A stretch of DNA of 64,000 nt from Blasia pusilla (GCA_050084515.1 CM114271.1:20274001-20338000), one strand, 5' to 3'; numbered from the stretch's first letter, positions 12,181 through 23,133 are shown. Translations and numbers: made by a program. Notes: generated from the letters alone by a model not told the origin.

Positions 12181-12616
12181 TGAGCAGGAGCGAGCATTTC
12201 AATTGCTCAAGGATAGGTTGACGTCTGTGCCCATCTTGAGGAGACCAATCAGGGGGCGTCCTTTCCAGTTACACACATATTGGAGCATGTTGGGGCTTGG
12301 AGCGATGCTCACCCAGCATGATGATGAGGGTAGAGAGTTCATGGTGGCTTATGCTAGCCGCTCAAAAAATGCTGCAGAGGCGAAGTATAGCTCGTATGAG
12401 GGTGAGTGCTTGGCTGCGGTGTGGGCTGTCGCGCATTTCAGGTGTTCCTTATTCGAAAATCCCTTTACCATCATCATTGATCATCAACCACTGAAGTGGT
12501 TGATGGAGCCCACAAGCTTACATGGAAGCTTGCGAGATGGGCTCTGTTGTTGCAGGAGTATGATTTTCAGGTGGTACATAGATTTGGGACGCTCAACTAG
12601 GATGCAAATGGGTTGA
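12181..12616 (+). pseudogene. RNase H of element A
   Basis: Would degrade RNA in RNA:DNA hybrids. Recognised by LHTYWSMLGLGAMLTQ, REFMVAYASRS, YSSYEGECLAAVWAVAHFR and DHQPLKWLME, the usual gypsy RNase H string. The first catalytic Asp, normally in the TD(A/W)S position, is Tyr here (codon 12278-12280) and in copy B, and Asn in copy C. The Glu and second Asp are present. Confidence 0.8.
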
Positions 12617-14090
12617 GTCGTAACCCATGCCCGAGTCAACGAGATGCGAGTGGAGCTCAATGGCATGGAGAGAGTGATGAGGAGTCAGTGCCAGGATGGC
12701 ACACGTCATCCTATTTAGGCATGTTGGCTATGGAGAACCAAAGTGTGGAGACTTCAATGGCTGGGTCTAGTAGAGATTCGTTGGATCCTGAGGCCAGTGA
12801 GGAGACGACTGATGGCCGAGATATTCATGATGGTGGAGTAGTCTTGGAGTACCTTTGGACTGGCAGCGTTGCGAGCACCGTGGGTGCTAGAGAGCGGGAT
12901 CCGATCCTAGAGCGGGCCATACGGTACCGTTGGGAGGGGACACATGTTTTGAGGGTTTGGGAGGATGGCAAAGTACGCGTAGTGCCGCATCCTTCGGAGA
13001 GAGCACGACTAGTGTAGCATGCCCACGAGGAGTTTGGTCACTTTGGGATGAAGCGGACGTACAGCTTGCTCCAGATTCAGTATTGGTGGCGAGGCATGCA
13101 GACTGACGATCAGCAGTTTGTTGCCAAGTGCATGGTGTGTGATCGGGTCCGAGCATCGTTCAATGCTCTGACTCCACAGTTGCATCAATTATCGATCATG
13201 GGCTTAGGATATAGATGGAGTTTGGATTTTGCAAGACCTTTGCCTTTGATAGAGCATCATAATGGTTATGTGTTGATGATGGTCGAGCACTTCTCGAAGT
13301 GGATCGAGCTGATTGCATTGCCTGACAAAGCGAGTGAGGGAGTAGCTTATGCCTTCCTTGATAGAGTGCTGAGTCATTATGGCGCACCGGCTGAGGTGTT
13401 GACAGACCAGGATACCGAGTTTTGCCGTGAGTTCCAGGCCTTGTGTGATCAGGCGCTGATCGACCATCGCACGACTTCGCAAGATCATCCCGAGGCGGAT
13501 GGATTAGCAGAGAGAGTTGTGCAGACGGTGAAGAGGGGTTTACGCAAGTATGGCTTGCAGAGAGGTCACCTAGGAGATTGGGACCTCCAGTTTCCCTGGT
13601 TGGCGATGGGATACAGATTCAGCAGGCATGCATCCTTAGCGTCTTTTTCACCGTACTTGCTACTTTATTGCCGAGAGCCAGATTGACCTACGGCCATTCG
13701 TCGAGATGCTGGTGAGGTGCTAGACCTTGATGATCCAGATGTATGGATGTGAGCATGTTCTTAGAGGGCTGAGTTGTTTCGGAGAGTGATTCCCATGGCC
13801 TTCGAGAACTTGGCGATTGCGCAGCATTGGGATACGTTGAGGTATGCGACTTTTCGGGGTGGTGGTTATCGACCAACTATCCGGAGGTTTCATGAGGGAG
13901 ATTATGTCTACTTGCAGCAGACGGCACCTACGACGTTGGATGTGATTGTAGGGCGCACTATCCTGAGAGTGCGTGACGTTTTGCCATCTGGTGTTCTCTT
14001 GCTGGAGGGACGCGATGGTATGGTATGGAAGGACCATGTGCGTAATTGTGCGCCATGTCACCTTCCTAACATTGATGGTAAAGTATATCC
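12617..14090 (+). pseudogene. DDE integrase of element A (linker, HHCC zinc finger, core, C-terminal domain)
   Basis: Inserts the cDNA into chromosomes. Linker DAGGxV-like stretch, then HHCC finger (H..EFGHFG..., MVCDRVRA, about 13018-13150), core Asp in WSLDFARPLP, second Asp in LTDQDTEF (about 13399), Glu in DHPEADGLAERVVQTVKRGLRKYG (about 13487), then AFENLAIAQH..TLRYATFRGGGYRP and GDYVYLQQTAPTTLDV, a C-terminal beta-barrel type domain. Stops occur near 13017, 13684 and 13750. The 4-bp flanking duplication agrees with this type of enzyme. Confidence 0.87.
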
Positions 14091-14262
14091 AAACTTAGCA
14101 GTAGTTCCTACAGGCTTGCATTGTATGTTGTGTGGTTCTGCCCGTGGTGCGGCCATGATGCTAGTCTGTGATGGATGTTCGAGAGGTAGGCATATGGCAT
14201 GTCTGACGCCATCTCTCACTAGGGTTCCTCGGGGACGATGGATGTGTCCCAGATGTACATAG
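14091..14262 (+). pseudogene. PHD finger fused after the integrase of element A
   Basis: In frame with the integrase C-terminal domain and ending at the stop: CMLCG, LVCDGC, RHMAC, GRWMCPRC, i.e. Cys4-His-Cys3 with the conserved Trp two residues before the last Cys pair. PHD fingers usually bind the histone H3 tail. By analogy with the chromodomain of chromoviruses it may steer integration to chosen chromatin; that is inference. Copy C and the right end of B carry the same domain. Confidence 0.87.
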
Positions 14263-14448
14263 AGGAGATACTAGGTAGGTTTCGATTTCGACTTGTTCTG
14301 TGACATGGATGACAGGAAGGCGACAAATGATGAGGCCACATGAGCACCCGGCCTTCTTGCTCTTAGCATCCGAGAGATGTGTGTTATGGTAGGTAAGGAT
14401 TGATGGCTATATGGAGTTAGAGGGACCTAACCACCAGCTAGGGGGGCG
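14263..14448 (+). promoter_or_regulatory. 3' untranslated stretch of A with small hairpin and polypurine tract
   Basis: After the PHD stop comes GTTAG-agggac-CTAAC (14416-14431), then aggggggcg ending at 14448, right before module B1. A purine run in this place is where plus-strand DNA synthesis starts in LTR elements. Copy C has the same arrangement (AGTTAG/CTAACT and an identical purine run). Confidence 0.7.
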
Positions 14449-14576
14449 ATTTGAGATATTTTAGTACTTCTTGTCTCGTTGTTTGGATGCCATGAGTTAG
14501 TATGGGATCGTGCATGTTTGTGTGTGTGTTTGGTGATAACGATGTATATTGTGTAGCCATGTGTATGCGCACGACA
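14449..14576 (+). repeat. Repeat module B1 of element A
   Basis: 128 bp from ATTTGAGATATT to GCGCACGACA; the same module recurs at 15093-15220 as B2. It follows the polypurine tract directly and is separated from A2 only by GT. Confidence 0.85.
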
Positions 14577-14578
14577 GT

Positions 14579-15092
14579 TGTCACGTCTTTTAGGATAGAT
14601 CGGTGAGATCTAGTAGAGAGCCTTTGTGAGTAGTGGAGGACACGTTCAGTAGGTCGAGGATCACCTACTGAGGCCCCAGGAAACCTAAGAGAGCAGGTTT
14701 CCCCTTCGTTTCGGCTCATTTGGAGCCATATTGAGAAGCTTACTATTTTAGGTAAGTGACATCTAGAGTATATGATCTACTTTCTATTTTTGGTAAGTGG
14801 CCCTTGACCTCCTATATCAGGTCAAGAGCCAAGGAGGTGACTTGGGAGAAAAGGTTACCATGGAGAGAGCTTGGGAGAGGGGAAGGGTATACCTCAAGGA
14901 GAGAGAGTTTGAGAACTCATTCTCTCTTTGTTGAACTTCTTAGCATGAGGCGGTGGAGCTATGGTCCCTTGCCTTGTGAGTGTAACCCAAGCCTCTCATT
15001 AGGAGAGTGGGTTTGGTTTGACATGAGAGAGAGTGCACATCTTTAAGAGTTATGGTGTGAGATGGTGTAGAGAGAGATTGGATCTTACTTTA
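14579..15092 (+). repeat. Repeat module A2 of element A
   Basis: 514 bp, starts TGTCACGTC and ends gatcttacttta like A1, lacking the roughly 80-bp insert of A1. It runs directly into B2. Confidence 0.85.
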
Positions 15093-15224
15093 ATTGGAGA
15101 TATTTTAGTACTTCTTGTCTCGTTGTTTGGATGTCATGAATTAGCATGGGATCATGCGTGTTTGTGTGTGTGTTCGGTGACAGTGATGTATGTTGTGTAG
15201 CGATGTGTATGCGCACGACAACTA
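15093..15224 (+). repeat. Repeat module B2 (right terminus of element A) and target duplication ACTA
   Basis: 128 bp matching B1, ending GCGCACGACA at 15220, followed by ACTA (15221-15224) as at the left end. Confidence 0.85.
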
Positions 15225-16929
15225 CTAGGTGCGATTGAGCCATTTTAGGTTCCTAGACTATAAAGGAAGTTTGTTCCAAATCTTGAAAGAATTTTCAATG
15301 TTGGGGAGTGAGGGGTGAGGTCACTCTCTAACCCTATATAGAAATAAAGAGGTTGAGGGGGAATCCAAGACCAAGACTCGAGAGAAGTAAGGTTGGTTGA
15401 ACCAAAACGTGGCTAATATGAGTGTGTTTGGATGTAGATCAACCATGTGAGTGTGACTTGTTGAACCTAATCATTCTTCTATGATTTCTTTACGACTTAG
15501 TTATGACGGTCTTGCGAGTTGTTTGAGAGTGCTTTGCAAGTAATTTTTTTGGGACTACTTGGACTTGGAAGGATCCGCAAATGACTCGTATAGATGGGAA
15601 AAAGTCAAGAGTCACTTATGAGCATCTAAGGAACATTTTGTGATTAAACTATGACTGAATTGCTAAGGTAAGAAATCAAACAAGTGGTCTCGCTATCGAT
15701 GTGATGGTGTAAATAACCAAATAAAGATGATAGTTTTTAGCCTCACATAGCAAAGCCTTCATGAGTGTGTGCTCATGCAACAAGTGCCTACAACACAAAG
15801 TTTTGAGATGTTATGAATAATGAGATGAAGGCCAAGAGTCTACATAGCGCCTCTTGGCTTCAAATCCTAAATGGATACATGAAGGATAGGGGATTGTAAC
15901 AGAAAGAATATGTAGCACATATAGAGTAAGGCACAAGTGGGCTTTCATGAGTACCATCTCTAACTCAAGATGGATCATCTAGGAAAATTTCACAATAATT
16001 CTATAATTGTTGAAGAATGATACTAATGGGGGTTTCGAATATTGAACAACTTGATGAAGGGTAGATCTAGAGGGATAAAAATAGAGTGACATGAATGTGT
16101 CTTGTGACATCCAATAAATCATCTTTATATTGATTCCATAATCTCTACTCCAACATTATATGCCTTCTCCTCTCAAAATTATAATTTATCTATGTATACA
16201 CTTGCCCCAACTCTTAGAGGGGGTATATGAGGAATATGCATGCATAGTGGATCCTTCCATCCTAGTAGTTAATGATGGTCTACATAAAAGCATTTCTACC
16301 CTTATGATGTGTAGAAGTAAGTCTTGTCTCTCTTTGGATTATGTCATTTTAAAACACTTGTGTGCACTCGTCCCATGCGTTGGATTATTAAGGACCTTGT
16401 AGTCATATCCAATACTATCCACATAAAAATACGAGTGTAAGCTTGTGCGATGCACAAGTTGAAATTACCTCTCAGAATTAACTCTCAAGTGTCACTTTAA
16501 GTAAATTTTGAATGATCCTATTGGTCGAGAAGATGAACGATTCTATTGCCTAGAAGTGCCACATATAAAGAAGAGAGGAGTTTGCAAAATGAATGACACA
16601 CTCTCCAATAATAATAGATTGTATCCTACATGACAAGAGTAGCCTAAGCCCGTGTGATGCAAGAGTTTATTTTCAATCAATTTTGAGGTATCCTATTGGT
16701 TTAGAAGGCAAGTGATTCCTATTTGCGGTGTATTTCCAAGTGCCAAGTGTTAAGAGGAGAGGAGTTTGCAAAATGAAAAGGCACTCTCCAATAACCAATG
16801 TGCGGCCTTGAGAGGGGGGAATTTGAGAGGACAATTAATTATTATACTCGTGTGAAGGACACGAGGATAGGCTGGATAGTGAGAAAAATAAACCAAGTGC
16901 ATGTAAAGGCCATAAAAATATAGATAAGG
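15225..16929. other. No gene recognised
   Basis: AT-rich sequence with short frames only. It may include the decayed 3' end of the copia element that lies to the right on the minus strand, but no LTR or motif could be followed. Confidence 0.4.
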
Positions 16930-16959
16930 GTATGGAACATATAGAAGTTGAGTTCAATC

Positions 16960-17420
16960 ACCATGGAGTTCTCTCCAACCCTAATAGATTTAATACCAAA
17001 CAAGTACTCAAATATTAATTATATCTATAATTTTGGTTTGACTTGTTATACCATATCTTTAGTAGTCTCAATAATCAAGGGATCATCAATATACTACACA
17101 ATGACAACCATATGGTCTTGTCCTCTCAAGACACATAGTGAGGAATCAGAATGAAAAACCCTAAACCCTAACTCTTGTAGGATATATGTAATCTTGTCAT
17201 ACCAAACTCTTAAAGTTTGCTTGAGCTTGTATGGACCTTTCTTTAACTTGCATACACGAAATGGAAACTCTATATGCTCATATGTAAATGGATCAGTTCT
17301 TTATCTCTTTTCATGCAGATCCCCATTCAAAAAGGCATTCTTAATATCTTGACATCCATGTGATGTAGCCTCCACAGTCTTTTTACTTATTATAACTGCA
17401 ACCATTGTTCTTGTAACCGC
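16960..17420 (-). pseudogene. copia RT remnants
   Basis: Reads AFLNGDLHEKR at about 17315-17345 and an active-site-like YIDDPLI with TTKDM at about 17060-17100, as in copia RT; the second matches the fragment at 51.1 kb, which still has YVDD. Frame is broken throughout. Confidence 0.65.
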
Positions 17421-18189
17421 TAACTGTGCAACACGACTAAATATCTCTTCATAATCGATATTATATTTTTGTGCATAGCCATTGGCTATTAATCTGGTTT
17501 TGTATATGTTCTCTATATCATATTGATTGTGCTTCGCTTTTTTAATCTATTTGCAACCAATAACTTCCTTACGAAAGACAAATCAACCACCTCCCTAGTC
17601 TCTTGATGTCTTAATGTAGTAAGCTCTTCCTCCATAGCTTCAATTCATTCAACCTTATATGCAACTTCTTCAAGATAACCTTGTTCTTATTCGTAAAGGG
17701 CAATCATCATATATGTATAGTGTATTGCAAGGAATCCTTCACTTATGAATATATGAACATGACGTATGACTCTATTTAATCTACAAAGTTATTTTTTGAA
17801 AGTTGGATGCCTCTGACATTTAACTTGAGCTCTGAATAGTGTCAATAAAATGAATACGTACTCTTCTTGACCATGGATATTTAGATTTAACTGAAGAGTC
17901 TAGGACCTCATCTAACCTTGCACTAATACTTAGGAAATTAGTGGTAATGTCTCTTGGTTTGAAATCATATTCTTCCCCTCAACAGACAAGTTTAAAAGGG
18001 AATAAGCTTAGATGGAGCATACCATGACTTCAGCTCATAAAAAGTAACATCACGACTAATAATAAGTGGCCTAGAGGATGGAATGTAGCTCTTATACCCC
18101 ATAGTTCCATTAGCGGAGCGAATAAAGATGCATCTCTGAAATTTGGGATCTGATTTTTAACATTTTTTAAAATAAATATGAGCATAACA

Positions 18190-18440
18190 ATACAACCAAA
18201 GATTTTTAGGAATGAAAAATCATGTTAACTTCTTGTGAAGACTTCGAATGGAGTCTTATCAAGAACTCGTATTGTTAGAGTTCAGTTCATTAAGAAGATT
18301 GAGCATGCTAGAACTTCTACCCAATACACTTTATATATGCTCTTCTCATTCAACATAGCGCGTACCGCCTCGACAATATGTCGATTCTTCCGCTCAACCA
18401 CTCCATTTTATTGTTGGGTGAAACAACAAGTGACTTGTCA
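18190..18440 (-). pseudogene. copia integrase remnant
   Basis: Reads NGVVERKNRHIVEAVRAML, then VYWVEVLACSIFLMN, VLDKTPFEV, the conserved C-terminal part of the copia integrase core (catalytic Glu in VERKN). Interrupted by a stop. Confidence 0.75.
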
Positions 18441-19039
18441 TTAAATGTAATTTTGACACAAGTAATCATCAAACTCTATTAAAAGGTATTATCCTCCTGC
18501 ATCACAACGCAATTTGGGAATTTGCTTCTCTAGAAAAATTCTGAATCTCTAGAACACTGAGAATACTTATGACTTCACTTTTAGAAAGTATATCCATATA
18601 TACCTATAAAAGTCATTAATAAATGAAACAAAGTATTGGAAACCACTAAGGCTATGTTATGATATTGTCCACACATCATTATGAATCAATTCCAATATTT
18701 TGGATATTTTATTATCTTGCTTTGGAAATGGAACCCTTGCTTGTTTTTCAAATTGGCTTGAAATCACATCAAACTCTAGTGAAAGGTATTATCCTCTTCC
18801 ATCAAAAAGCTTGTGAGGTCGTGTGATTTAATACATTAGAGTCGATGTACCAATATGATGTTTAGTCTTTCTTCACCATTTCTCCCATATGATTAGTCAT
18901 GACTAAGAGGTATTTAGTTTGTTAATGTTGTCATTCTTGATAATCACTAGGTATTGTTGCTCCACATAGTTTTATTGTTGTAAGGCTTCCGTTCTCATAT
19001 CTACTTTCTTCTTGAAGAAAAATTTTGCATAGTGACCCT

Positions 19040-20200
19040 TTATCCCATAATAATTGTACAATCTAAGGATCCTCTACTGATGACCTCAACCCTAACGGTT
19101 TTCATCTTTACCACCTTGTAGTTATTTTTTATATTGGTTCACATTTGATTGAGTGAAGTTATGTTGAGTTTCTCTTCCTCCATATTCTTGATATCCACCA
19201 CGACCACAGAAGTTTCTACCACGACCTCTAACGCAATCTCTTGCATACTATGCGAGCTATTACTACCGACTAGGAACATCTTCTCACTAACTCGCTCACT
19301 AATTAACAATATGACTAACTCTTGAAATGTTGGATTTTTCCATCTCATACAGATACAGATCTCAAAAGACTTGTAATCTTTTGAAAAGATTTGAAAAATG
19401 AACATAATGAGATGATCATCTTCTATAGTCTCTCCAATGCTATTCAACTAATCAAGGATATGTCTAATACTCAAAACATAATCATTAATATTTTGCAATC
19501 CTTTCCTCACTTTTTCAATTATTGTTTCAATTAAAGTTTTTGGCCTTTGTAGATGTCTAGAAAAACTTTGAAAAAACATCATAAGCCTGCTTCAGAATAT
19601 CAACATCTTGAATGTGACTAATCATTGACGAACTGATTGTTATTGAATTTAGAACAAATGCGCAAGGCAAGTAGTCAACATCTTAAATGTGACTAATCAT
19701 TGTCGAATTGATTATTATTGAACATTCAAGTCTCATGAGTCACTTTCTAGTTTGGCCCCATCACATGTAACAAGCTCCCAAAGTTCTTGATCCATGAGAA
19801 ATTTATTCATGCAAAACTTCCAAACATTGTAATTTTACTTATCTAGCTTCTCGCTTTTAATCGCTACTGACCTGAGATTTTCCAAAATTGATCTATTGTA
19901 TCAAAGAACAAGCCAAAATTGGCCATAGAGAGCAAACTACACAACTTTTCTTCACTAATTGCACTCTCCTCCATTAACATTGTAGAAGCTTAGAATGTTA
20001 GAATCAAATGATTTTGGATGTGTTGGAAAGCTCTCAACGAGCTCTACTCGATGGTGAGAACTAGCCGTTTGTATCGTTCTAACCAACGCGGATCCAAATT
20101 TCTGAATCGACCAGAAAAGCCCTAAAACATGCCTCCAAAGTTTTATCATCGTCACAATTCCACTTGCAATCTTCTACCATTGAACTGTGAGTGAAATTTC
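19040..20200 (-). pseudogene. copia gag remnant
   Basis: Contains NSIGETIEDDHLIMFIFQ, DYKSFEICI, FQELVILLISE and a Gly/Arg-rich tail followed by a decayed knuckle (YYGIKGHYAKFFFKK), the layout of copia UBN2-type gag. Confidence 0.7.
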
Positions 20201-20338
20201 TTTGCCCAAAACTGAAAATTTTCCTTCTCTTGCCTCTCTTCTTTATTCAAACATCAAGAATTTAGATTGATGTTCTCCTACCGCTTTGATACCATGTAGA
20301 AAATTGTTAAACAAGCATAATTGATGCGATACAACTCC

Positions 20339-20830
20339 ACGACAACTATCACGTCTTTTAGGATATATCGGTGAGATGTAGTAGAGCGCCTTCGTGAGTA
20401 GTGGAGGACAGGCTTAGTAGGTTGAGGATGACTTGCTGAGGTCCTGAAAAACTTGAGAGAGTAGGTTTCCCCTTCGTTTCGGCTCATTTGGGTGAGAGGG
20501 GTATACCTCAAGGGAGAGAGCTTGAGAGCTCATTCTCTCTTTGTTGAACCTCTTGGCATGAGGCGGCGGAGCTATGGTCCCTTGCCTTGTGAGTGTAACC
20601 CAAGCCTCTCATTAGGAGAGTGGGTTTAGTTTGACATGAGAGAAAGTGCACACCTTTGAGAGCTATGGTGTAAGATGGTATAGAGAGATTGGATCTTACT
20701 TTATTAGAGATATTTTGGCACTTCTCGCCTTTGTGTATGGATGCCATGAGTTAGCATGGGATCGTGTGTGTTTGCGTGTGTGTTCGGTGACAGCGATGTA
20801 TATTGTGTAGCGATCTGTATGCGCACAACA
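20339..20830 (+). repeat. A-B repeat unit inserted in the copia G LTR
   Basis: An A module starting TATCACGTCTTTTAGG at 20347 runs into a B module ending GCGCACAACA at 20830. It is shorter than A2 of element A by an internal deletion (no GGTAAGT part). Just before it lies ACGACA plus AC, which looks like the last bases of a B1 module. The copia LTR continues on both sides. This is what recombination between A1 and A2 of a split-repeat element would leave, i.e. its solo LTR. A clean target duplication was not found. Confidence 0.7.
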
Positions 20831-21115
20831 CATACACACACGCCACCATGGAAAATTTTTATAAGAGAATGAGTGAAGGTTCCCTTCTCAATTATACAGA
20901 GTATGTGCAATCAACCCTAACCTTAATTCTAACCATAGGCTCGAGTTATGTTAATTGTGATGAATTAACCCTAGTTAAGATTATCGCATTTAGTTAACTA
21001 ACCAAGATTAAGCTTTCCTATTTCATATGAGAACCAAATATAACAGTTCGTGTATCTAATGAGCTTGAATATAACTTAGTCTTTAATATCTACGACCTAC
21101 AACAACCAATTAATA

Positions 21116-21601
21116 AATTATTAGTTATATGCACAAGTAGGATTTCAACATAATGAATTATGGTTTATAGAAAATTTTGGTAGTTTTGAAATGACCAATG
21201 AAGTTCTTATGTGTTTTCAATTGATATGTTGGGGTTCCTCTCTTTCCTTCCACAGACTTGAGGATAAGCTTGTCTACTAAGAAATCAAATTCTCTTCAGT
21301 TTTGCACTTCCATGAAGGAATGTTACGGCAATTTCACGATGAAAGTGCTTAAAAGGCCCCCCAAGAAAGTAATATTGAGCTAGTAAAATAAGCTTAGCTT
21401 ACACTTGTGAGAAAACTTTTGGAAATCATGATAGGGCTCATTGGCTCGTCATCCACATCTCTCACTCCCATAATCGACCAAATCTTGTGTGACAACTTAA
21501 TGTGGTATGGTTGACATACCTCTTATATATACAATGCCTCTTAAGAAACTTCATCTGTTTTTACTTTCATCAATGTATTTCAATAATTTCTTTTATTGGA
21601 A
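21116..21601. other. No gene recognised
   Basis: AT-rich filler between copia G and relic F; no motif seen. Confidence 0.4.
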
Positions 21602-21916
21602 TATCACGTCTTTTAGGACAGATCAACGAGTATCCATGGGGCCTTTGAGGAGACTAGGGAATAACCTTAAGAGGTCAAGGGTAGCCTACATAGATCTAGT
21701 GCAACTTAAGAGAGTAGGTTTCCTCTTTGTTTTGGCTCATTTTGAGCTATATTGAGCAACTTGTTATTTTGGTAAGTTCCTATTAAGATTATAGTTTAAT
21801 TTCTACTTTTAGAAATAACCCTTTATCCCCTATTGCAGGTCAAGAGCCAAAGAGATAACTTGTGAGCACATGTTACTATGAAAAGAGCTTGGGGAGAGGG
21901 AGGAGGCCGGTGTACC

Positions 21917-22010
<94 letters not shown>

Positions 22011-22653
22011 TGGACCTCATTCTCTCAAGCTCTTTGTTGAACCTCTTTGGCATGAGGCATGAAGCTATGGTCATAATTTTGTTGTGAGCAGCCCAAGCTT
22101 CTTATTAGGAGGGTGGGTTTGGTTTGATATAAGAAAAAGATTGAGATTATGTACATGATTTGAGAGATCTTGATTTACAAAGAGAGAAGGTTTATAATGT
22201 GGGAGTTGTGAAGCGATAACTTGCTAGTCTTTCCTTGTGTTTTCATAAGGAAAATGTAAATTGGAGATTGGCTTTTCCACTCAACGGCTCATGGGAGTGC
22301 TCAGCGGAGCAAGAGATATTGATTTTTGTTATTTATAAGCCCATTTTTCGTGCATGAGAGATGTGCACGGTAACCATTCCTAATTTTGTGTAGGAACATA
22401 TTGAGTATGGGAACCAAGATCACCATGTTGGGGCTCTTGGGAGCACCCTTTAGGTTACTAGATTAATTTTTTATGTCTCTAGAGTTTTTTGTGGATGAAA
22501 TCATCGCAGAAGCCTTGTCAATTTTTTCGTAGAAGTTGAGGTGATAGGATATATGTCAATTGCCACCAACTTCAAATGGAAGGGACGATGAAGGATCTGA
22601 TTGGAGAACGGTATAGATCAAGAAGCTAATATGCACGTAAAGAAAAGCCATGC
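21602..22653 (+). mobile_element. Relic F, left part: A-type module A1 and leader, interrupted by element B
   Basis: TATCACGTCTTTTAGGA begins an A1-like module ending at about 22177 (gatcttgattta), followed by the same caaagagagaa and leader hairpin (TGCTC-agcg-GAGCA) as element A. Element B is inserted at 22654. The continuation of F resumes at 31672. It contains the microsatellite at 21920-22007. Confidence 0.7.
21920..22007 (+). repeat. (AG)n microsatellite, 44 units
   Basis: Uninterrupted AG repeat inside repeat module A of relic F, at the place where other copies have a short agagag tract. Confidence 0.97.
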
Positions 22654-23133
22654 TGTCACATCTGAGTAGCCGATAGGCCGAGATCTATCGTGAATAGGGC
22701 GTAGGAGCCAGCGGACTATCTTGAGTGTTACTTTGTCCCACGCTGTCAGATGAGGTTGAGGATAGGTCCATTATGTTAGGAACGTCGTTTTTGACAACTT
22801 TCATGTTGAGGTCTTTCACAACCGGGTGACTTGTTGACCAGGTCACCCGCCCCTGGTAACCTGTGCGCGCGGGTTACCAAGGGGAGGGCTATTTTTAGGG
22901 GAAGAGCCTTTTGGCTCTTCCCAATCCTATATAAGAGAGAAAGATGGCTTTCTTAAGCCATCTTTCTCATGTTGGGCCGTTGGAGCACCTCCCTTGTATG
23001 TGTGTGAGATAGGACTAGGATGCTAGCGTCCGGATTCCTTGTTAGCACAGGATAGACGAGGCTCGATATGTCGATATGGATTGAGGAGTGGAGTTTTAGG
23101 CCGGGTGTGCCGTTTTTTCTGCTCTTTATTTTT
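22654..23133 (+). repeat. Module A1 of element B, with TATA box and hairpin series
   Basis: 480 bp from TGTCACATCTGAG to ctctttattttt; a second copy is at 37155-37633 and a truncated inverted one at 36586-36931. Four hairpins follow one another: GGGTGAC/GTCACCC, GGTAACC/GGTTACC, GAAGAGCC-TTTT-GGCTCTTC and AAAGATGGCTT-TCTT-AAGCCATCTTT. A TATATAA at 22928-22934 precedes the last one, so that hairpin would sit near the 5' end of a transcript. Confidence 0.8.
22928..22934 (+). promoter_or_regulatory. TATA box of the B-type repeat
   Basis: CTATATAAG about 10 bp before a strong stem-loop; TATATAAA in the 36.8-kb copy, ACATAAG in the 37.4-kb copy. Confidence 0.55.

Larger units (their letters stand above)
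16930..21115 (-). mobile_element. Degenerate Ty1/copia retrotransposon (copia G)
   Basis: On the minus strand, in order: LTR (21110 to 20832, continuing 20333-20290 after an inserted unit), primer binding site TGGTATCAAAG at about 20285-20295, gag, integrase, RT. The LTR resembles those at 38.4, 49.7 and 51.8 kb (aagcttaatcttggttag, gtataattgagaaggg). Integrase before RT is the copia order. Stops and frameshifts are dense. The left LTR was not found. Confidence 0.75.

Noticed and set aside
14449-15220. Explaining B1-A2-B2 as a separate small LTR element inserted beside element A
   Set aside because: The outer 4-bp duplication links A1 with B2, no duplication surrounds B1-A2-B2 alone, and element C shows the same layout independently.
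17155-17180. Telomere-like ccctaaaccctaa
   Set aside because: Only two units; similar gggttaggg words are part of the copia LTR. Not an interstitial telomere.
21862-22087. Arg-Glu and Ser-Leu repeat proteins from open frames over the AG arrays
   Set aside because: They are frame readings of a dinucleotide microsatellite on both strands; no gene signals.
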